In this document: one piece after another, positions 33,164 through 41,561 of the stretch
Layout: every line of letters begins with the position of its first letter
Position numbering within the stretch: the stretch's first letter is position 1
NCBI RefSeq assembly: GCF_014650035.1
Contig: NZ_BMUE01000002.1
Span: 124,001-188,000, forward strand
Reading direction: 5' to 3'
DNA: 64,000 bases
Source: Streptomyces lucensis JCM 4490
GTDB taxonomy: Bacteria > Actinomycetota > Actinomycetes > Streptomycetales > Streptomycetaceae
Notes under the pieces: generated by a model
The model's input: only the letters and a program-made list of their open reading frames with translations
The model's database searches: none
What the model was told of the DNA's origin: nothing
Made by a program: the position numbers and the translations under genes

Positions 33164-33279
33164 CGCTCCGCGGGGACGCACCCGGGAGTCACCGGGGGGA
33201 CCGGCCGCCGGCCGCCGCCTGCCGGCCGCGGGCGGTCCGTGGCCGTCGCGCGGTTCCCCGGGCCCCTGGGCACGTCCCG

Positions 33280-34200
33280 TCAGGCCAGCAGGGCGGCGAG
33301 CCTGCGCCACGCCTCGCGCGGCAGGCTGTCCCGCGTGCCGCCGTCGACCACCTGGAGGGCGACGTGGTCCGCGCCCGCCTCGTGGAAGGCGGTGATCCGC
33401 TCGCGGATCCGGTCGTCGTCGCCCCAGGCGTACAGCGCGTCGATCAGACGGTCGCTGCCGCCGGCGGCCAGGTCGTCCTCGGTGAAGCCCAGACGCAGGA
33501 AGCTGTTGGTGTAGTTGGGCAGGGCCAGGTACATCGCCAGGCTCTCGCGGGCCAGGGCGCGGGCCCTGACCGGGTCCGTCTCCAGTACGACCTTGAACTC
33601 CGGGGCCAGCAGCGGCTCCTCGCCCAGGACGCCGCGGGCCTCGGCGGTGTGCTCCGGGGTGACCAGGTACGGCACCGCGCCCGCCGCCCGGTCGGCGGAC
33701 AGCTGCAGCATCTTCGGGCCGAGGGCCGCCAGCACCCGGCGTCCGGCCGGGACCCCTGCCTCGTCCAGCGCGTCGAGGTAGGCGGCCAGGGACGAGTAGG
33801 GGCGTCGGTACTGGTCCGCGAGCTTGGCGTGGCTCGCGCCGAGGCCGAGGAGGAAGCGGCCGGGGTGGGCCGCCTCCAGCTCGGCGAAGGCGGCGGCGCT
33901 CGCGTCGGCGTCGTACTGCCAGATGCTCTGGATGCTGGTGCCGACCGCCAGTCGGGACGTCGCCTCCAGCAGCGGTGCGGCGTGCCGTGCGGCGCTGCTG
34001 CCGCCGAGCCAGGCGGCGCCATAGCCGAGCTGTTCGAGTTCCGCGGCGGCCTCGCCGATCCCGCCGCGCAGGGCAGGGTCCTCCGAGCGCAGTCCCACGC
34101 TCCAGACGCCGTACCGGCCGATCCGCTCCTTGGCGGTCCTGGCGTCCTTGGCGGTCCTGGCGTCCTCGGCGGTGCTCGCGTTGCTCGTCGACTCGCTCAT
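33280..34200 (-). CDS. LLM-class F420-dependent oxidoreductase
   Basis: A 306-residue TIM-barrel oxidoreductase of the luciferase-like family, in the group that uses coenzyme F420 (TIGR03620-like). Typical parts are GRYGVWSVGLRSED, AAWLGGSSAARH, LAVGTSIQSIWQYD, HPGRFLLGLGASHAKLADQYRRPY and ADHVALQVV near the end. The N-terminus carries a short duplicated segment, ARTAKDARTAKE, encoded by an 18-bp tandem repeat at about 34130-34172. The ATG at 34200 is the only good start. The substrate is unknown. Confidence 0.88.
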   Translation of the reverse strand: MSESTSNASTAEDARTAKDARTAKERIGRYGVWSVGLRSEDPALRGGIGEAAAELEQLGYGAAWLGGSSAARHAAPLLEATSRLAVGTSIQSIWQYDADASAAAFAELEAAHPGRFLLGLGASHAKLADQYRRPYSSLAAYLDALDEAGVPAGRRVLAALGPKMLQLSADRAAGAVPYLVTPEHTAEARGVLGEEPLLAPEFKVVLETDPVRARALARESLAMYLALPNYTNSFLRLGFTEDDLAAGGSDRLIDALYAWGDDDRIRERITAFHEAGADHVALQVVDGGTRDSLPREAWRRLAALLA

Positions 34201-34294
34201 CGGGGTCCTTCCCTCCGGGTGGCTGCCGTGCCGTGATCTTCGCGCACGCCGGTGCCAACCGGAGGGAGCCGCACGGTAATCCCGCGGCCGGGGT

Positions 34295-34795
34295 TCAGAT
34301 GCCGAGGAACCGCTCCAGCGCCTCCACCACGAACCGGTGGTCCTGGAGCTGGGGCAGCCCCGACACCGTCACCGTGCCGACGACGCCGACGTTCTCCACG
34401 GTGACCGGGAACGAGCCGCCGTGCGCCGCGTAGGTGTCGGGGTCGAGGCGGGAGGACTCCTCGAACGTCGTGCCCTTGGCGCGGAAGCGGGCGCCCACCA
34501 GGTACGAGGAGGCGCCGTAGCGCTCCGTCACCCGGCGCTTGCGGGTGATCCAGGCGTCGTTGTCCGGGGTGGAACCCGGCAGCGCCGCGTGGAAGAGCTG
34601 CTGGCCGCCGCGGTGGATGTCGATGGCGACCGGGGCCTGGCGCTCCCTGGCCAGCCCCACCAGGAGCGAACCGAGTGCCCAGGCGTCGTCGTAGGTGAAC
34701 TGCCGGAAGACCAGGCGGCGTTCCTGCGCCTCCAGCTCCTCCACGCTCGGGGTGATCTCGGGGACGAACTTCGGGGTGATCTGCGGGTGGTGCAT
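34295..34795 (-). CDS. UPF0303 / haem-degrading-domain protein
   Basis: A 166-residue protein of the GlcG/HbpS-like fold in the UPF0303 group: RLVFRQFTYDDAWALGSLLVG, VAIDIHRGGQQLFHAALPGS, DNDAWITRKRRVTERYG, and AHGGSFPVTV. Its start overlaps the stop of the upstream dehydrogenase gene (TGATG), so the two are translationally coupled. The fold binds small ligands such as haem or cobalamin adducts in some members; here no ligand can be assigned. Confidence 0.85.
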   Translation of the reverse strand: MHHPQITPKFVPEITPSVEELEAQERRLVFRQFTYDDAWALGSLLVGLARERQAPVAIDIHRGGQQLFHAALPGSTPDNDAWITRKRRVTERYGASSYLVGARFRAKGTTFEESSRLDPDTYAAHGGSFPVTVENVGVVGTVTVSGLPQLQDHRFVVEALERFLGI

Positions 34796-35862
34796 CAGAG
34801 GGTCACCGTCACCTTCTCGCGGGCGGACCGGCGGGCCGCCTCCAGGACGTCGAGGGCCGAGGCCGCTTCGAGCGCGGTCACCGGATTGGGGCCGGCGCCG
34901 GTCACGGCCGCCGCGACGGCCGCGTAGTAGGCGGGGTAGTCGCCGGGGAGGGTCGGTACAGGCCGGCCGCCGCCGGTCGCCGGGGACTCCCCGGCGCCGA
35001 TGCGGCCGTACAGGGCCTCGTCCTCCTCGCCCCAGGACGCACCCGGCCGCGCGCCCTCCCGCAGCGCCGCCTCCTGCGGGTCGAGGCCGTACTTGACGTA
35101 GCCCGCCCGCGAGCCCAGCACCCTGAAGCGCGGGCCGAGCTGGGCGGTCGTCGCGGAGACGTGGAGGTGGGAGCGGACACCGCTCGCGTGGGTCAGGGCG
35201 ATGAAGGTGTCGTCGTCGGTCTCGGCGCCGGGGCGGCGCACGTCCGTCTCGGCGTACACCTCGGCGGCCGGGCCGAAGAGGACCAGGGCCTGGTCGACGA
35301 CGTGGCTGCCGAGGTCGTAGAGCAGGCCGCCGATCTCCGCCGGGTCGCCGGACTCGCGCCAGCCGCCCTTGGGTCGCGGTCGCCAGCGCTCGAAACGGGA
35401 CTCGAAGCGCCACACGTCACCGAGTTCGCCCTTCTCCACCAGCTCCCGCAGGGTCAGGAAGTCGTTGTCCCAGCGGCGGTTCTGGAAGACCGACAGCAGC
35501 AGTCCGCGCCGCTCGGCGAGTGCGGCCAGTTCCCGTGCCTCGGCCGCGGTGCCCGCGACCGGCTTGTCGACGACCACCGGCAGGCCCGCCTCCAGCGCGG
35601 TCCTGGCGAGCGGCACGTGCGTCCGGTTCGGGGAGGCGACGACGACCAGGTCCAGCTCGCCGGCGCGGTCGAACAGCTCCTCGGGGGCGCGGACGACGCG
35701 CACGTCCGGGAACTCGGCGCGGGCCTGCTCCTGCCGCTCGGGGTTCGAGGTGACCACCGTGTCCAGGGTGAGGCCCTCGGTGGCGGCGATCAGCGGGGCG
35801 TGGAAGACGGATCCTGCGAGGCCGTAGCCGATCAGGCCGACGCGGAGGGGCGTTGCAGTCAT
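34795..35862 (-). CDS. Gfo/Idh/MocA-family oxidoreductase
   Basis: A 355-residue NAD(P)-dependent sugar or inositol-type dehydrogenase. The N-terminal Rossmann fold starts LRVGLIGYGLAGSVFHAPLI. The EKP-like motif is VVVDKPVAGTAAEA, and the C-terminal substrate domain has QNRRWDNDFLTLRE, GGLLYDLGSHVVDQALVLFG and a closing helix. The D in DKP replaces the commoner E, which is usual in this subgroup. The ATG at 35862 has AGGGGG upstream. It is divergent from a ROK regulator across a clear inverted repeat. Confidence 0.92.
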   Translation of the reverse strand: MTATPLRVGLIGYGLAGSVFHAPLIAATEGLTLDTVVTSNPERQEQARAEFPDVRVVRAPEELFDRAGELDLVVVASPNRTHVPLARTALEAGLPVVVDKPVAGTAAEARELAALAERRGLLLSVFQNRRWDNDFLTLRELVEKGELGDVWRFESRFERWRPRPKGGWRESGDPAEIGGLLYDLGSHVVDQALVLFGPAAEVYAETDVRRPGAETDDDTFIALTHASGVRSHLHVSATTAQLGPRFRVLGSRAGYVKYGLDPQEAALREGARPGASWGEEDEALYGRIGAGESPATGGGRPVPTLPGDYPAYYAAVAAAVTGAGPNPVTALEAASALDVLEAARRSAREKVTVTL

Positions 35863-35869
35863 GCCCCCT

Positions 35870-35894
35870 ACTTTCGCAACGCTGTTGCCAAAGT
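35870..35894. promoter_or_regulatory. 25-bp inverted repeat between dehydrogenase and ROK genes
   Basis: ACTTTCGCAAC (35870-35880), a three-base centre GCT, and GTTGCCAAAGT (35884-35894). The arms match at ten of eleven positions. It lies 8 bases upstream of the dehydrogenase start and 26 upstream of the ROK start, ideal for a repressor controlling both genes. Confidence 0.75.
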
Positions 35895-35919
35895 GCAAGC
35901 GGTGGGCAGAATAGGTCGC

Positions 35920-37044
35920 GTGAACAGGACGAAGAGCGGTCAGGCCGGAGCCAATCTGCTGGCGGTGCGGTCGCACAACGCCGCGCTCGTGCTCGACCTG
36001 CTGCGCGGCGCCGGGGCGGAGGGCATAAGCCGGCTGGAGCTGGCCGAGGGGACCGGGCTGACCCCGCAGGCCGTCAGCAAGATCACCGCACGGCTGCGCG
36101 AGGAGGGCCTCGCCACGGAGGCCGGGCACCGGGCGTCCACCGGCGGCAAGCCGCGCACCGTGCTGCGGCTGGTGCCGGACGCCGGGCACGCGGTGGGGGT
36201 GCACCTGGACCGCGACGAGCTGCGCGCGGTGCTGGTGGATCTCGACGGCGTGGTGGTCGGGGAGCGGCGCGGGGCGCTGGACCTCGGGGCGGGGGCCGGG
36301 GCCGTGCTCGGGGTGGTCGCCCGGGAGACGACGGGACTGGTCGCGGACGTCCTCGGCGGCGCCGGGCCCGCAGACGCGGGTTCGCTGCTCGGCATCGGGG
36401 TCGCGCTGCCCGGTCCGCTCGATCACACGCGGGGTGTGTTGCACCGGGTCACCGGGTTCCCGCAGTGGGACGGGTTTCCGCTGCGGGACGCGCTCGCCGA
36501 GCGGCTCGGGCTGCCGGTGGTGGTGGACAAGGACACCAACGCGGCGGCCCTCGGACTGTCGGTGGCCGGCGAGGGCGGCTCCTTCGCGTACCTGCACCTC
36601 GGCACGGGGCTGGGGGCCGGGCTGGTGATCGGCGGCAGCGTGCACCGGGGGCCGCGCACCGGGGCGGGGGAGTTCGGGCACCAGGTCGTCCAGCTGGACG
36701 GGCCGCCGTGCGAGTGCGGGAACCAGGGGTGCGTGGAGGCGCTGTGCCTGGCGGCCGTCGGCAGGGGCGACGCCCGGGAGGCCGCACGGGTGCTGGGCGT
36801 GGCGGCCGGGAACCTGGTGGGGCTGCTGGACTTCGACCGGGTGCTGCTCGGCGGGCGGACCGTGGCCGCGGCTCCGGAGGCGTTCACCGGCGGCGTCGCC
36901 GAGGTGCTGGCCGCCCGGACACGGCGGGAGAGCGTGCTCGGGGGCACGGTCCCGGTGCGGCTGGCCCCCGGCGGGGACCGGGTCGTCGCGGAGGGCGCGG
37001 CACAGCTGCTGCTGGCACCGCTCTTCGGGCGGGCGGACGGCTGA
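35920..37044 (+). CDS. ROK-family transcriptional regulator
   Basis: A 374-residue sugar-responsive repressor. Residues 18-75 form a winged helix (ISRLELAEGTGLTPQAVSKITARLREEGL). The ROK sugar-kinase-like domain follows, with GVALPGPLDHTRG, VDKDTNAAALG, the ExGH motif in GAGEFGHQVV, and the zinc-binding CECGNQGCVEALC. All ligand-binding motifs are intact. The GTG at 35920 is chosen because the frame then starts just after the 25-bp palindrome. The likely targets are itself and the divergent Gfo/Idh-UPF0303 operon. Confidence 0.92.
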   Translation: MNRTKSGQAGANLLAVRSHNAALVLDLLRGAGAEGISRLELAEGTGLTPQAVSKITARLREEGLATEAGHRASTGGKPRTVLRLVPDAGHAVGVHLDRDELRAVLVDLDGVVVGERRGALDLGAGAGAVLGVVARETTGLVADVLGGAGPADAGSLLGIGVALPGPLDHTRGVLHRVTGFPQWDGFPLRDALAERLGLPVVVDKDTNAAALGLSVAGEGGSFAYLHLGTGLGAGLVIGGSVHRGPRTGAGEFGHQVVQLDGPPCECGNQGCVEALCLAAVGRGDAREAARVLGVAAGNLVGLLDFDRVLLGGRTVAAAPEAFTGGVAEVLAARTRRESVLGGTVPVRLAPGGDRVVAEGAAQLLLAPLFGRADG

Positions 37045-37140
37045 CGGAGGGACCGGTCGGTCCGCCGATCGGGCGGACCGCGTCGACTCCCCGGAGTGGC
37101 CTCCCCGGCTTCCACCCCCAGCCACGCATCTCATGTGTTC

Positions 37141-38085
37141 ATGCGACTGCGACTGCGACTGCGACGGTGTACGTCCCTGTCCTTCTGCCTTGCCGCAGCC
37201 GCCGTCCTCGTACCCGTGTCGTCGGCCGCCGCCCACGCGGACGCGACGCCCTCCTGCGCGGCCGTCGGCGACCGGGCCTTTCCGCTGACCACCCGCATCC
37301 ACGGCGGGCCCACCGCCTACGAGCCGGGCGGAGGGTACGGCACCTGGTACATCGACCTCACCAACACCACCCGCCAGACCTGCGCCGGCATCCACCCCGT
37401 CGTCGTCCTCGTCGACGACAAGCGCACCCTCAGGCCGTCCCAGCCCCAGCTGGACTTCTACGACGGCTCGCATGCCGAGCCCGTCACCTTCGAGAGCACC
37501 GACGAGCAGGAGCTGGTCGGCGTCATGGAGGCGGAGGACTTCGACGGCTTCACCGTGGCACCGGGCAAGACGGTCACCGTCAAGGTCAGGCTCTCGCTCA
37601 CCTCCGACGCCGTACCCGACCGGGTCACCGCCAACGCGGCGGTGGTCCAGCGCCGCGGCGACGACGGCGACTGGGTCGGGCAGTCCAACGACTACCGCTT
37701 CGCGATCGCGGAGGACGCGGCGGACGGCGAGTACGAACAGGGCACGGAGGAGCCGCGGAGCACGGGCACGGGGACCCCGCGGAGCACGGAGGAACCGCGG
37801 GGCACGGAGACGGCCGGCCCGTCCGGTGCTCCTTCGCCGGCCCCCACCCCCGCTCCCACCTCCGTCGGCGACACCGGCCCGGACGCCTCCCTCCCCTCCG
37901 CCGATGAGGCCGAGGACGCCGATGAGGACCGTGAAGCCGATGAGGCCGGAGAGGCCGGTGCGGCCGGAGAACGCGCCCGGGAGCTCGCCCGCACCGGACC
38001 CGGGCTCGCGCACGCACTGCTCGCCGCCGCCGCGCTCGTCGCCGTCGGCGGCGGCGCCCACCTGCTCATCCGCCGGCGCCGCTGA
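37141..38085 (+). CDS. Secreted, cell-wall-sorted LAxTG protein
   Basis: A 314-residue exported protein. A basic start RLRLRLRR leads into a signal peptide ending near AAAHADA. The folded part (about 40-200) is an immunoglobulin-like beta domain with two cysteines. A Thr/Glu/Pro-rich stalk, an acidic Glu/Asp stretch, and the sorting signal LARTG with a membrane span and RRRR tail close the protein. LAxTG is the motif used by Streptomyces class E sortases. The sortase encoded 1.6 kb downstream is class F. The ATG at 37141 lacks a clear ribosome binding site; a GTG at 37135 is the alternative. Confidence 0.82.
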   Translation: MRLRLRLRRCTSLSFCLAAAAVLVPVSSAAAHADATPSCAAVGDRAFPLTTRIHGGPTAYEPGGGYGTWYIDLTNTTRQTCAGIHPVVVLVDDKRTLRPSQPQLDFYDGSHAEPVTFESTDEQELVGVMEAEDFDGFTVAPGKTVTVKVRLSLTSDAVPDRVTANAAVVQRRGDDGDWVGQSNDYRFAIAEDAADGEYEQGTEEPRSTGTGTPRSTEEPRGTETAGPSGAPSPAPTPAPTSVGDTGPDASLPSADEAEDADEDREADEAGEAGAAGERARELARTGPGLAHALLAAAALVAVGGGAHLLIRRRR

Positions 38086-38147
38086 GGCGTCGGCCTACGT
38101 ACGCAGAGGCGCGGCCCACGTACGCAGAGGCGTCGGCCTACGTACGA
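38084..38147. repeat. Three tandem 21-22-bp repeats containing TACGTACG
   Basis: Successive copies begin GAGGCG at 38084, 38106 and 38127. Copy 1 reads on as TCGGCCTACGTACGCA, copy 2 as CGGCCCACGTACGCA and copy 3 as TCGGCCTACGTACGA. The first copy includes the stop codon of the LAxTG gene. A further GTACGTACG occurs at 38230, 26 bases before the HAD gene start. Confidence 0.8.
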
Positions 38148-38255
38148 CAAGCCGGGGTACGTGTCCAGTCCTTCTGACTAGGCTGGGTGCCGTCGGTACG
38201 CCGTGGTTCCGGCGCCCTCGCTCCCCGACCGTACGTACGCCAGGAGACGCACAAC

Positions 38256-39035
38256 ATGGCAGACCGCAAGCCCATCGAGTCATGGCTCACCGACATGGAC
38301 GGCGTCCTGATCCACGAGGGCGTGCCGATCCCGGGCGCCGACGCGTTCCTGAAGAAGCTGCGCGAGTCCGGCCGGCCTTTCCTGGTGCTCACCAACAACT
38401 CCATCTACACGGCCCGTGACCTGCACGCCCGGCTGCGCCGGATGGGCCTGGACGTGCCGGTGGAGAACATCTGGACCTCGGCCCTGGCCACCGCCCAGTT
38501 CCTGGACGACCAGCGGCCCGGCGGCAGCGCCTACGTCATCGGCGAGGCCGGCCTGACCACCGCGCTGCACGACATCGGCTACATCCTCACCGACCACGAA
38601 CCCGACTTCGTGATCCTCGGTGAGACCCGCACGTACTCCTTCGAGGCCCTGACCAAGGCCGTGCGCCTGATCAACGACGGGGCCCGGTTCATCGCCACCA
38701 ACCCCGACAACGTCGGCCCCTCCACCGAGGGCGACCTGCCCGCCACCGGCTCGGTCGCCGCCCTGATCACCGCCGCGACCCGCAAGAAGCCCTACTTCGT
38801 CGGCAAGCCCAACCCGCTGATGATGCGTGCGGGCCTCAACGCGATCGGCGCCCACTCGGAGACCTCCGCGATGATCGGCGACCGCATGGACACCGACGTC
38901 CTGGCGGGCCTGGAGGCCGGGATGCGCACCTTCCTGGTGCTGACCGGCGTCACGCAGCCCAAGGACGTCGACCGCTATCCCTTCCGGCCCTCGCAGGTCG
39001 TCGACTCCATCGCGGACCTCGTCGACCTCGTCTGA
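38256..39035 (+). CDS. HAD-IIA family phosphatase (NagD-like)
   Basis: A 259-residue haloacid-dehalogenase-fold phosphatase, class IIA. Motif I is LTDMDGVLIHEG (nucleophile Asp in TDMDG), motif II is LVLTNNSIYTARD, motif III is the Lys in GKPNPLM, and motif IV is MIGDRMDTDVLAG. The cap domain lies between residues 75 and 175. The ATG at 38256 has AGGAG eight to twelve bases upstream. NagD-type enzymes dephosphorylate nucleotides or sugar phosphates; the substrate here is not evident. Confidence 0.92.
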   Translation: MADRKPIESWLTDMDGVLIHEGVPIPGADAFLKKLRESGRPFLVLTNNSIYTARDLHARLRRMGLDVPVENIWTSALATAQFLDDQRPGGSAYVIGEAGLTTALHDIGYILTDHEPDFVILGETRTYSFEALTKAVRLINDGARFIATNPDNVGPSTEGDLPATGSVAALITAATRKKPYFVGKPNPLMMRAGLNAIGAHSETSAMIGDRMDTDVLAGLEAGMRTFLVLTGVTQPKDVDRYPFRPSQVVDSIADLVDLV

Positions 39036-39157
39036 GCCCGCCGCGACGGGTGAGCGGGCGTCCGAAACCCGGCCTCACCCGTTCGGCGCAGCGGAGCGCC
39101 TCCCGAGGATGCGGGGGCGCACCGGCCGGGAGAACCTCCTGGTACTGGAGGTTCACG

Positions 39158-39721
39158 ATGGGCTCACTTCGCCTCACTCTCTGTACGGCGGTCCTGGCCG
39201 TGGCCGCGCTCGGCCCGGCGGCGCACGCGGCGGACGGCGGCTCGGTCACCGTGACCCCCGCCTCCCCGCTGCGGGGCGCCGACGTGTCCCTGCGGGTCAG
39301 CGGCTGCACCGGCACCGAGGCCACCGCCGTGTCACCGGCCTTCGTCGCCGACGCCCGCCTGGCAGGCACGCAGGGCGGCCTTGCCGGTGAGACCCGGATC
39401 CGCTCCTCCCTCGCGCCGGGCGCGTATCCCGTGAGCATCAGTTGCTCCGACCGCACGGTCACCGGCCGCGTCACGGTCGTGGACGACGCGGGAGCCGGAC
39501 AGGCCGAGCAGTCCACCGAGCAGTCCACCGGGCCGTCTTCCGTGTCCGCGTCGCCCGTCGCCCCGGTCGACGCGGGCGGCGGCGGCACCGCGCACTTCGC
39601 CACGGTGGCCACCAGCGGGTCCGGCCCCGGCGCACTGCAGGCGGTGACCGGGCTGACGCTCGCGGGGATCGCCGCGGTCGCCGTCGGGCTCCGCGCCCGC
39701 CGGAGCCGTGACCCGCGCTGA
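39158..39721 (+). CDS. Secreted protein with C-terminal membrane anchor, sortase neighbour
   Basis: A 187-residue protein. A signal peptide (LRLTLCTAVLAVAALGPAAHA) precedes a small beta domain (VTVTPASPLRGADVSLRVSGC, PVSISCSDRTVTGRVTVVD) with a likely disulfide. A Ser/Gly-rich stalk, a membrane span (GLTLAGIAAVAVGLRA) and a basic tail RRSR follow. There is no LPxTG or LAxTG box. It ends seven bases before the class F sortase start, so the two form an operon. It is a common partner of this sortase type in Streptomyces. Confidence 0.7.
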   Translation: MGSLRLTLCTAVLAVAALGPAAHAADGGSVTVTPASPLRGADVSLRVSGCTGTEATAVSPAFVADARLAGTQGGLAGETRIRSSLAPGAYPVSISCSDRTVTGRVTVVDDAGAGQAEQSTEQSTGPSSVSASPVAPVDAGGGGTAHFATVATSGSGPGALQAVTGLTLAGIAAVAVGLRARRSRDPR

Positions 39722-39727
39722 CGCCCC

Positions 39728-40405
39728 ATGACCGTCGACCCCGAACCCGCCCCCACCACCGGCACCGGACGGCTCGTCACCTGCCTCGCCTGGGCGGTCC
39801 TGCTGCTCGGACTGTGGCTGTGGGGACGGGACGTGACCGGCGTGCCGCACGGCCCGGACGGACCCGCCACGGGAGACGTGTTCGCCCTCGGCCGCCCCGC
39901 CGACCCGGCGCTGCTGCCGCGCCCGGCACACCCGCTGGGCGCCGCGCGGCCCCTGCGCGTCGACATCCCCCGACTGGGCGTCCAGGCCCCTGTGGTGACC
40001 CGGGGCCTCGACGCGCGCGGGGCCGTCGACCCACCGCCCTTCGACCAGCCGGGCGTGGTCGGCTGGTACGGCTCCGGCACCGCGCCCGGCGCCGCTGGAG
40101 CGGCCCTGCTGGTCGGCCACGTCGACACCGAGACCCGGCCCGCCGTCTTCTACCGGCTCAGCACCCTGCGGCCCGGCGAGACGGTGCGGGTGGTCCGCTC
40201 GGACGACACCGTCGCCGTGTTCACCATCGACGACGTCCGCGTCCTGCCCCGCGACGACTTCGACGCCCGGCTGGCCTACGGCCCCCACGAGCGGGGCCGC
40301 GCCGAACTCCGGCTGATCACCTGCGGCGGCACCTTCGACCGCGCCTCCCGCGGCTACACGGCGAACGTGGTGGTCTCCGCCTACCTCACCGGCACCGCCC
40401 GCTGA
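39728..40405 (+). CDS. Class F sortase
   Basis: A 225-residue membrane-anchored transpeptidase. One N-terminal span (LVTCLAWAVLLLGLWLW) is followed by the sortase barrel with catalytic His131 (GHVDT), Cys199 (LITCGG) and Arg208 (RGYTANVVV). The TCGGTFD context and short length are those of class F, the least understood actinobacterial class. The gene directly upstream encodes a secreted anchored protein. The nearest protein with a sorting motif is the LAxTG protein at 37141. Confidence 0.9.
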   Translation: MTVDPEPAPTTGTGRLVTCLAWAVLLLGLWLWGRDVTGVPHGPDGPATGDVFALGRPADPALLPRPAHPLGAARPLRVDIPRLGVQAPVVTRGLDARGAVDPPPFDQPGVVGWYGSGTAPGAAGAALLVGHVDTETRPAVFYRLSTLRPGETVRVVRSDDTVAVFTIDDVRVLPRDDFDARLAYGPHERGRAELRLITCGGTFDRASRGYTANVVVSAYLTGTAR

Positions 40406-40506
40406 CCACCCCGTGCCCCGCCCCCCCCGGCCGGGCGATCCCGCGACGGCCGCGGCGGATGTGCCAGGATTGGCGGCCGGACCAGTGCGCGCTCGGGGGG
40501 AGACGC

Positions 40507-41547
40507 ATGTACGACAGCAGGCGGGCCCGGTCTTCGGCCCGGTCCCGGGCCGTCACCCGCACCAGGGCGGCCGGGGCGGTGCTGGGGGCGGCGGCGCTGC
40601 TGCTCGCCGGGTGCTCCGCCGGGGACGAGGGCCCGGAACCGGACGCCCGGATCACCCAGCGGCCCAGGTCCGCCGACCCGTTCTGGGTCGACCCGGACGG
40701 CAGCGCGGCCCGCCAGGTCGCCGCCTACGCCGAGGCCGGCAGGAAGGCGCAGGCCGCGCAGATCCGGAAGATCGCCGAACAGCCGACGGGGGCGTGGATC
40801 GGCCCGGAGAACCCGGAGGACGAGGCGCGCGGCTTCACCGAGGCCGCCGGGAAGGCCGACCGCACGGCCGTGCTCGTCCTCTACAACATCCCGCACCGCG
40901 ACTGCGGCCAGTACTCCAAGGGCGGCGCCGCCGACGGCGACGCCTACCGCGCCTGGATCGACGGGGTCGCCCGGGGCATCGGCGACCGCTCCGCCCTGGT
41001 CGTCCTGGAACCCGACGCGGTCCTGCACCTCGCGGACGGCTGCACCCCGGACGCGTTCCACGAGGAGCGCTACGACCTCCTCAAGGGCGCGGTCGCCAAG
41101 CTGGCGGCCCTGAAGAACACGAAGGTCTACCTGGACGCCGGGAATGCCGGCTGGGGTCACCCCGACCGGATATCCGGGCCCCTCCAGCGGGCCGGCGTCG
41201 CCCAGGCCGACGGCTTCTCCGTCAACGTCTCCAACTTCTACTCCACCGAGGACTCCCTCGGCTTCGGCAGGCAGCTGTCGTCCAGGGTGGGCGGCAAGCA
41301 CTTCGTCGTCGACACCAGCCGGAACGGCAACGGCCCCTACACGTCCGGTGATCCGGCCGAGCGCTGGTGCAACCCGCCCGGCCGGTCCCTGGGCGAGACC
41401 CCCACGACGAGGACCCGGGACCCCCTGGCGGACGCCTACCTGTGGGTCAAACGCCCCGGGGAGTCCGACGGCACGTGCAAGGGAGGCCCGAAGGCGGGTC
41501 GGTGGTGGGCGAGTTACGCACTCGCCCTCGCGGAGAACAGCACGTAG
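40507..41547 (+). CDS. cslZ: Lipoprotein glycoside hydrolase family 6 (CslZ)
   Basis: A 346-residue GH6-type endoglucanase/cellobiohydrolase-like enzyme. The signal peptide ends in the lipobox LLAGC (Cys36), so it is tethered to the outer face of the membrane. GH6 features are VLVLYNIPHRDCGQYS, the acid region VVLEPDAVLHL, KVYLDAGNAGWGHPDRI, FSVNVSNFYST and HFVVDTSRNGNGPY. ATG at 40507 follows GGGGGGAG. It is convergent with glxA (14-base gap). In Streptomyces, cslZ lies with cslA and glxA and is thought to trim the beta-glucan made by CslA. Confidence 0.9.
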   Translation: MYDSRRARSSARSRAVTRTRAAGAVLGAAALLLAGCSAGDEGPEPDARITQRPRSADPFWVDPDGSAARQVAAYAEAGRKAQAAQIRKIAEQPTGAWIGPENPEDEARGFTEAAGKADRTAVLVLYNIPHRDCGQYSKGGAADGDAYRAWIDGVARGIGDRSALVVLEPDAVLHLADGCTPDAFHEERYDLLKGAVAKLAALKNTKVYLDAGNAGWGHPDRISGPLQRAGVAQADGFSVNVSNFYSTEDSLGFGRQLSSRVGGKHFVVDTSRNGNGPYTSGDPAERWCNPPGRSLGETPTTRTRDPLADAYLWVKRPGESDGTCKGGPKAGRWWASYALALAENST

Positions 41548-41561
41548 CCACAGCGTGGTGA

